From CAZAFM01 sp964484395 (GTDB lineage: Bacteria; Campylobacterota; Campylobacteria; Campylobacterales; CAZAFM01): a stretch of 16,225 nucleotides of DNA. Shown here one piece after another: positions 15,341-16,225 of the stretch. Under the pieces are notes generated by a model, which was not told where the DNA came from, searched no databases, and worked only from the letters and a program-made list of their open reading frames with translations. The position numbers and the translations under genes are program-made. The stretch covers positions 1-16,225 of the forward strand of contig CAZAFM010000053.1 of assembly GCA_964484395.1 (NCBI GenBank), in the 5' to 3' direction. Numbering within the stretch: the stretch's first letter is position 1; each line of letters opens with the position of its first letter.

Positions 15341-15970
15341 CTACCTCAAACTAAATTTTTTAACACCATCAATCATAACCGATCCATCACTATTTAAAAT
15401 GGCTTTTTCTAAACTCTTTGTGGAATCACCAAAATTCACACAAAAACTTCTGCTTTTATGAAATTCTACATTAATTATTCTAAAAATTTCCTTCCACTCT
15501 CTTTTCTTAAATATAGCCTCCAAAAGCCCTTGTGCAAGCTCCTCAGAGGGTATTTCTATATCTAATGCTCCATATTTTAGTGAAGAATTTTTTATATTTA
15601 GTCCCACCCCCCAAAGTAGCGTACTTTGAACTACCTCTGTGATGATACCACCTATTTTTTGATCACCCAAATAGAGATCATTTGGCCACTTCATCCAAAC
15701 TTTTGAACCTCTTTTTTGTAAAAACTCAACTATATTTGCACCAATATACAAAGAGGTAGATTGAAGTGGCATATCTAAAGGAAAGTGTGATTTTAAAAAA
15801 ACAGCACTCATATATAGTCCCAAGTCTACTTCACTCCATGAGTTTCCTCTAGAGCCAATACCTCTTTTTTGAGATTTAGCTACTACTCCAAAAGGTGGTT
15901 TTTTTGTTTTTAGTAGCTTTTTTGCATAGGTTTGTGTAGAGTCAAGCTCTTCAAAGTATAGTATCTCCAA
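15341..15970 (-). CDS. birA: biotin-[acetyl-CoA-carboxylase] ligase, TTG start
   Basis: Makes biotinyl-5'-AMP and attaches biotin to carrier proteins such as the acetyl-CoA carboxylase subunit. It is 209 residues from the chosen start. Motifs in order: LDSTQTYAK (9-17), RGIGSRGNSW (36-45, biotinyl-AMP loop), KWPNDLY (94-100), KIGGII (105-110) and GVGLNI (121-126). There is no N-terminal helix-turn-helix, so it is a ligase only, not a repressor. The TTG at 15970 lies seven bases after a strong AGGAGG (15983-15978) and gives MEILYFEELDSTQ. An ATG at 16006 would add twelve residues within the fmt overlap. With the TTG start the gene still overlaps the fmt end by about 20 bases. Confidence 0.9.
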   Translation of the reverse strand: MEILYFEELDSTQTYAKKLLKTKKPPFGVVAKSQKRGIGSRGNSWSEVDLGLYMSAVFLKSHFPLDMPLQSTSLYIGANIVEFLQKRGSKVWMKWPNDLYLGDQKIGGIITEVVQSTLLWGVGLNIKNSSLKYGALDIEIPSEELAQGLLEAIFKKREWKEIFRIINVEFHKSRSFCVNFGDSTKSLEKAILNSDGSVMIDGVKKFSLR

Positions 15971-16225
15971 CTTCAAGCCTCCTACCTCGTATATATGAGG
16001 GGGCATCTACCTCTTTTTTACCAGAGGCTTGCAGGGAGGCTACTCGCAAAAAGCCCTCATTACAGCCTATATCAACCCACTCTTTTTCTATACGAACTAT
16101 TTCACCTCTTCTATAGTATCCATCTTTAGAAGCTAAAAGAACTTTTTTTAGCTTTAGCTCATTTTCTAGCATCACTCCTGGCCATTGCTTAAAGGCTCTA
16201 TATTTTTTGTAAGCTCTCATTGCAC
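15951..16225 (-). CDS. fmt: methionyl-tRNA formyltransferase, C-terminal part only (5' end beyond window)
   Basis: Fmt formylates methionyl-initiator tRNA for translation initiation. Only the last 90 or so residues are inside the window; the frame stays open past 16225 and the ATG at 16220 is internal. The visible part matches the C-terminal OB-like domain: YRAFKQWPGVM (the RA...WPG motif that opens this domain), KKVLLAS, then CNEGFLRVASLQASGKKEVDAPSYIRGRR, typical of the tRNA-binding end of Fmt. The TGA is at 15953-15951. The fmt-birA-parA order supports the call and is shared with H. pylori. Confidence 0.88.
   Translation of the reverse strand, partial: AMRAYKKYRAFKQWPGVMLENELKLKKVLLASKDGYYRRGEIVRIEKEWVDIGCNEGFLRVASLQASGKKEVDAPSYIRGRRLEVGDTIL

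Noticed and set aside
1..16225. Mobile element, CRISPR array, tRNA or prophage signs
   Set aside because: No direct-repeat array, transposase, integrase or tRNA-like sequence was seen; the gene content is core and in conserved order.

Overview
The window looks like a chromosomal housekeeping region of a low-GC Campylobacterota (epsilonproteobacterial) genome. The Sulfurimonas/Sulfurovum side is more likely than Campylobacter or Helicobacter proper, but the genus is not proven. Every convincing gene (22, two cut by the window edges) lies on the minus strand, so transcription runs from high to low coordinates. The gene order fmt-birA-parA-parB-atpF'-atpF-atpH-atpA-atpG-atpD-atpC-exbB/tolQ-exbD/tolR-tolA-tolB-pal-cpoB-slyD-(regulator)-fabD-mtnN matches, from memory, the Campylobacter jejuni Cj0099-Cj0117 block, and in part the Helicobacter pylori HP1123-HP1141 block. 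That is the main taxonomic argument. No mobile element, CRISPR array, tRNA or rRNA was seen.

Layout in transcription order. (1) 16225-15341: the C-terminal end of fmt and a short biotin ligase gene, birA, starting inside the end of fmt. (2) 15336-13669: the chromosome-partitioning pair parA and parB. (3) 13614-7870: seven F-type ATP synthase genes, with two stalk subunits (b' and b), delta, alpha, gamma, beta and epsilon. The membrane subunits a (atpB) and c (atpE) are not here. (4) 7873-3443: a complete envelope-constriction (Tol-Pal) set, with proton-channel pair TolQ/TolR, a TolA/TonB-like energy transducer, TolB, the lipoprotein Pal and the periplasmic coiled-coil/TPR protein CpoB. (5) 3432-1: slyD, a degenerate NtrC/Fis-type regulator, fabD, mtnN (pfs) and a nearly complete sixA.

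Packing is very tight: many neighbours overlap by 1-8 bases or are separated by fewer than 16. Only three gaps exceed 50 bases, in front of atpF' (about 54 bases), pal (62) and mtnN (104). These are the natural places for internal promoters. The pal gap holds a good -35/-10 pair. The mtnN gap holds two adjacent predicted RNA hairpins, one of which buries the mtnN ribosome-binding site. No stretch over 300 bases lacks a gene. Several genes appear to use GTG or TTG starts (birA, atpA, tolQ, tolR), decided here by Shine-Dalgarno spacing.

Functionally the region joins growth-coupled modules: translation initiation, biotinylation, chromosome segregation, proton-driven ATP synthesis, proton-driven outer-membrane constriction, fatty-acid initiation and methyl-cycle/menaquinone nucleoside recycling. 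Most of it is conserved core genome. The least explained items are the regulator between slyD and fabD, the structured mtnN leader and the SixA-type phosphatase coupled to mtnN.
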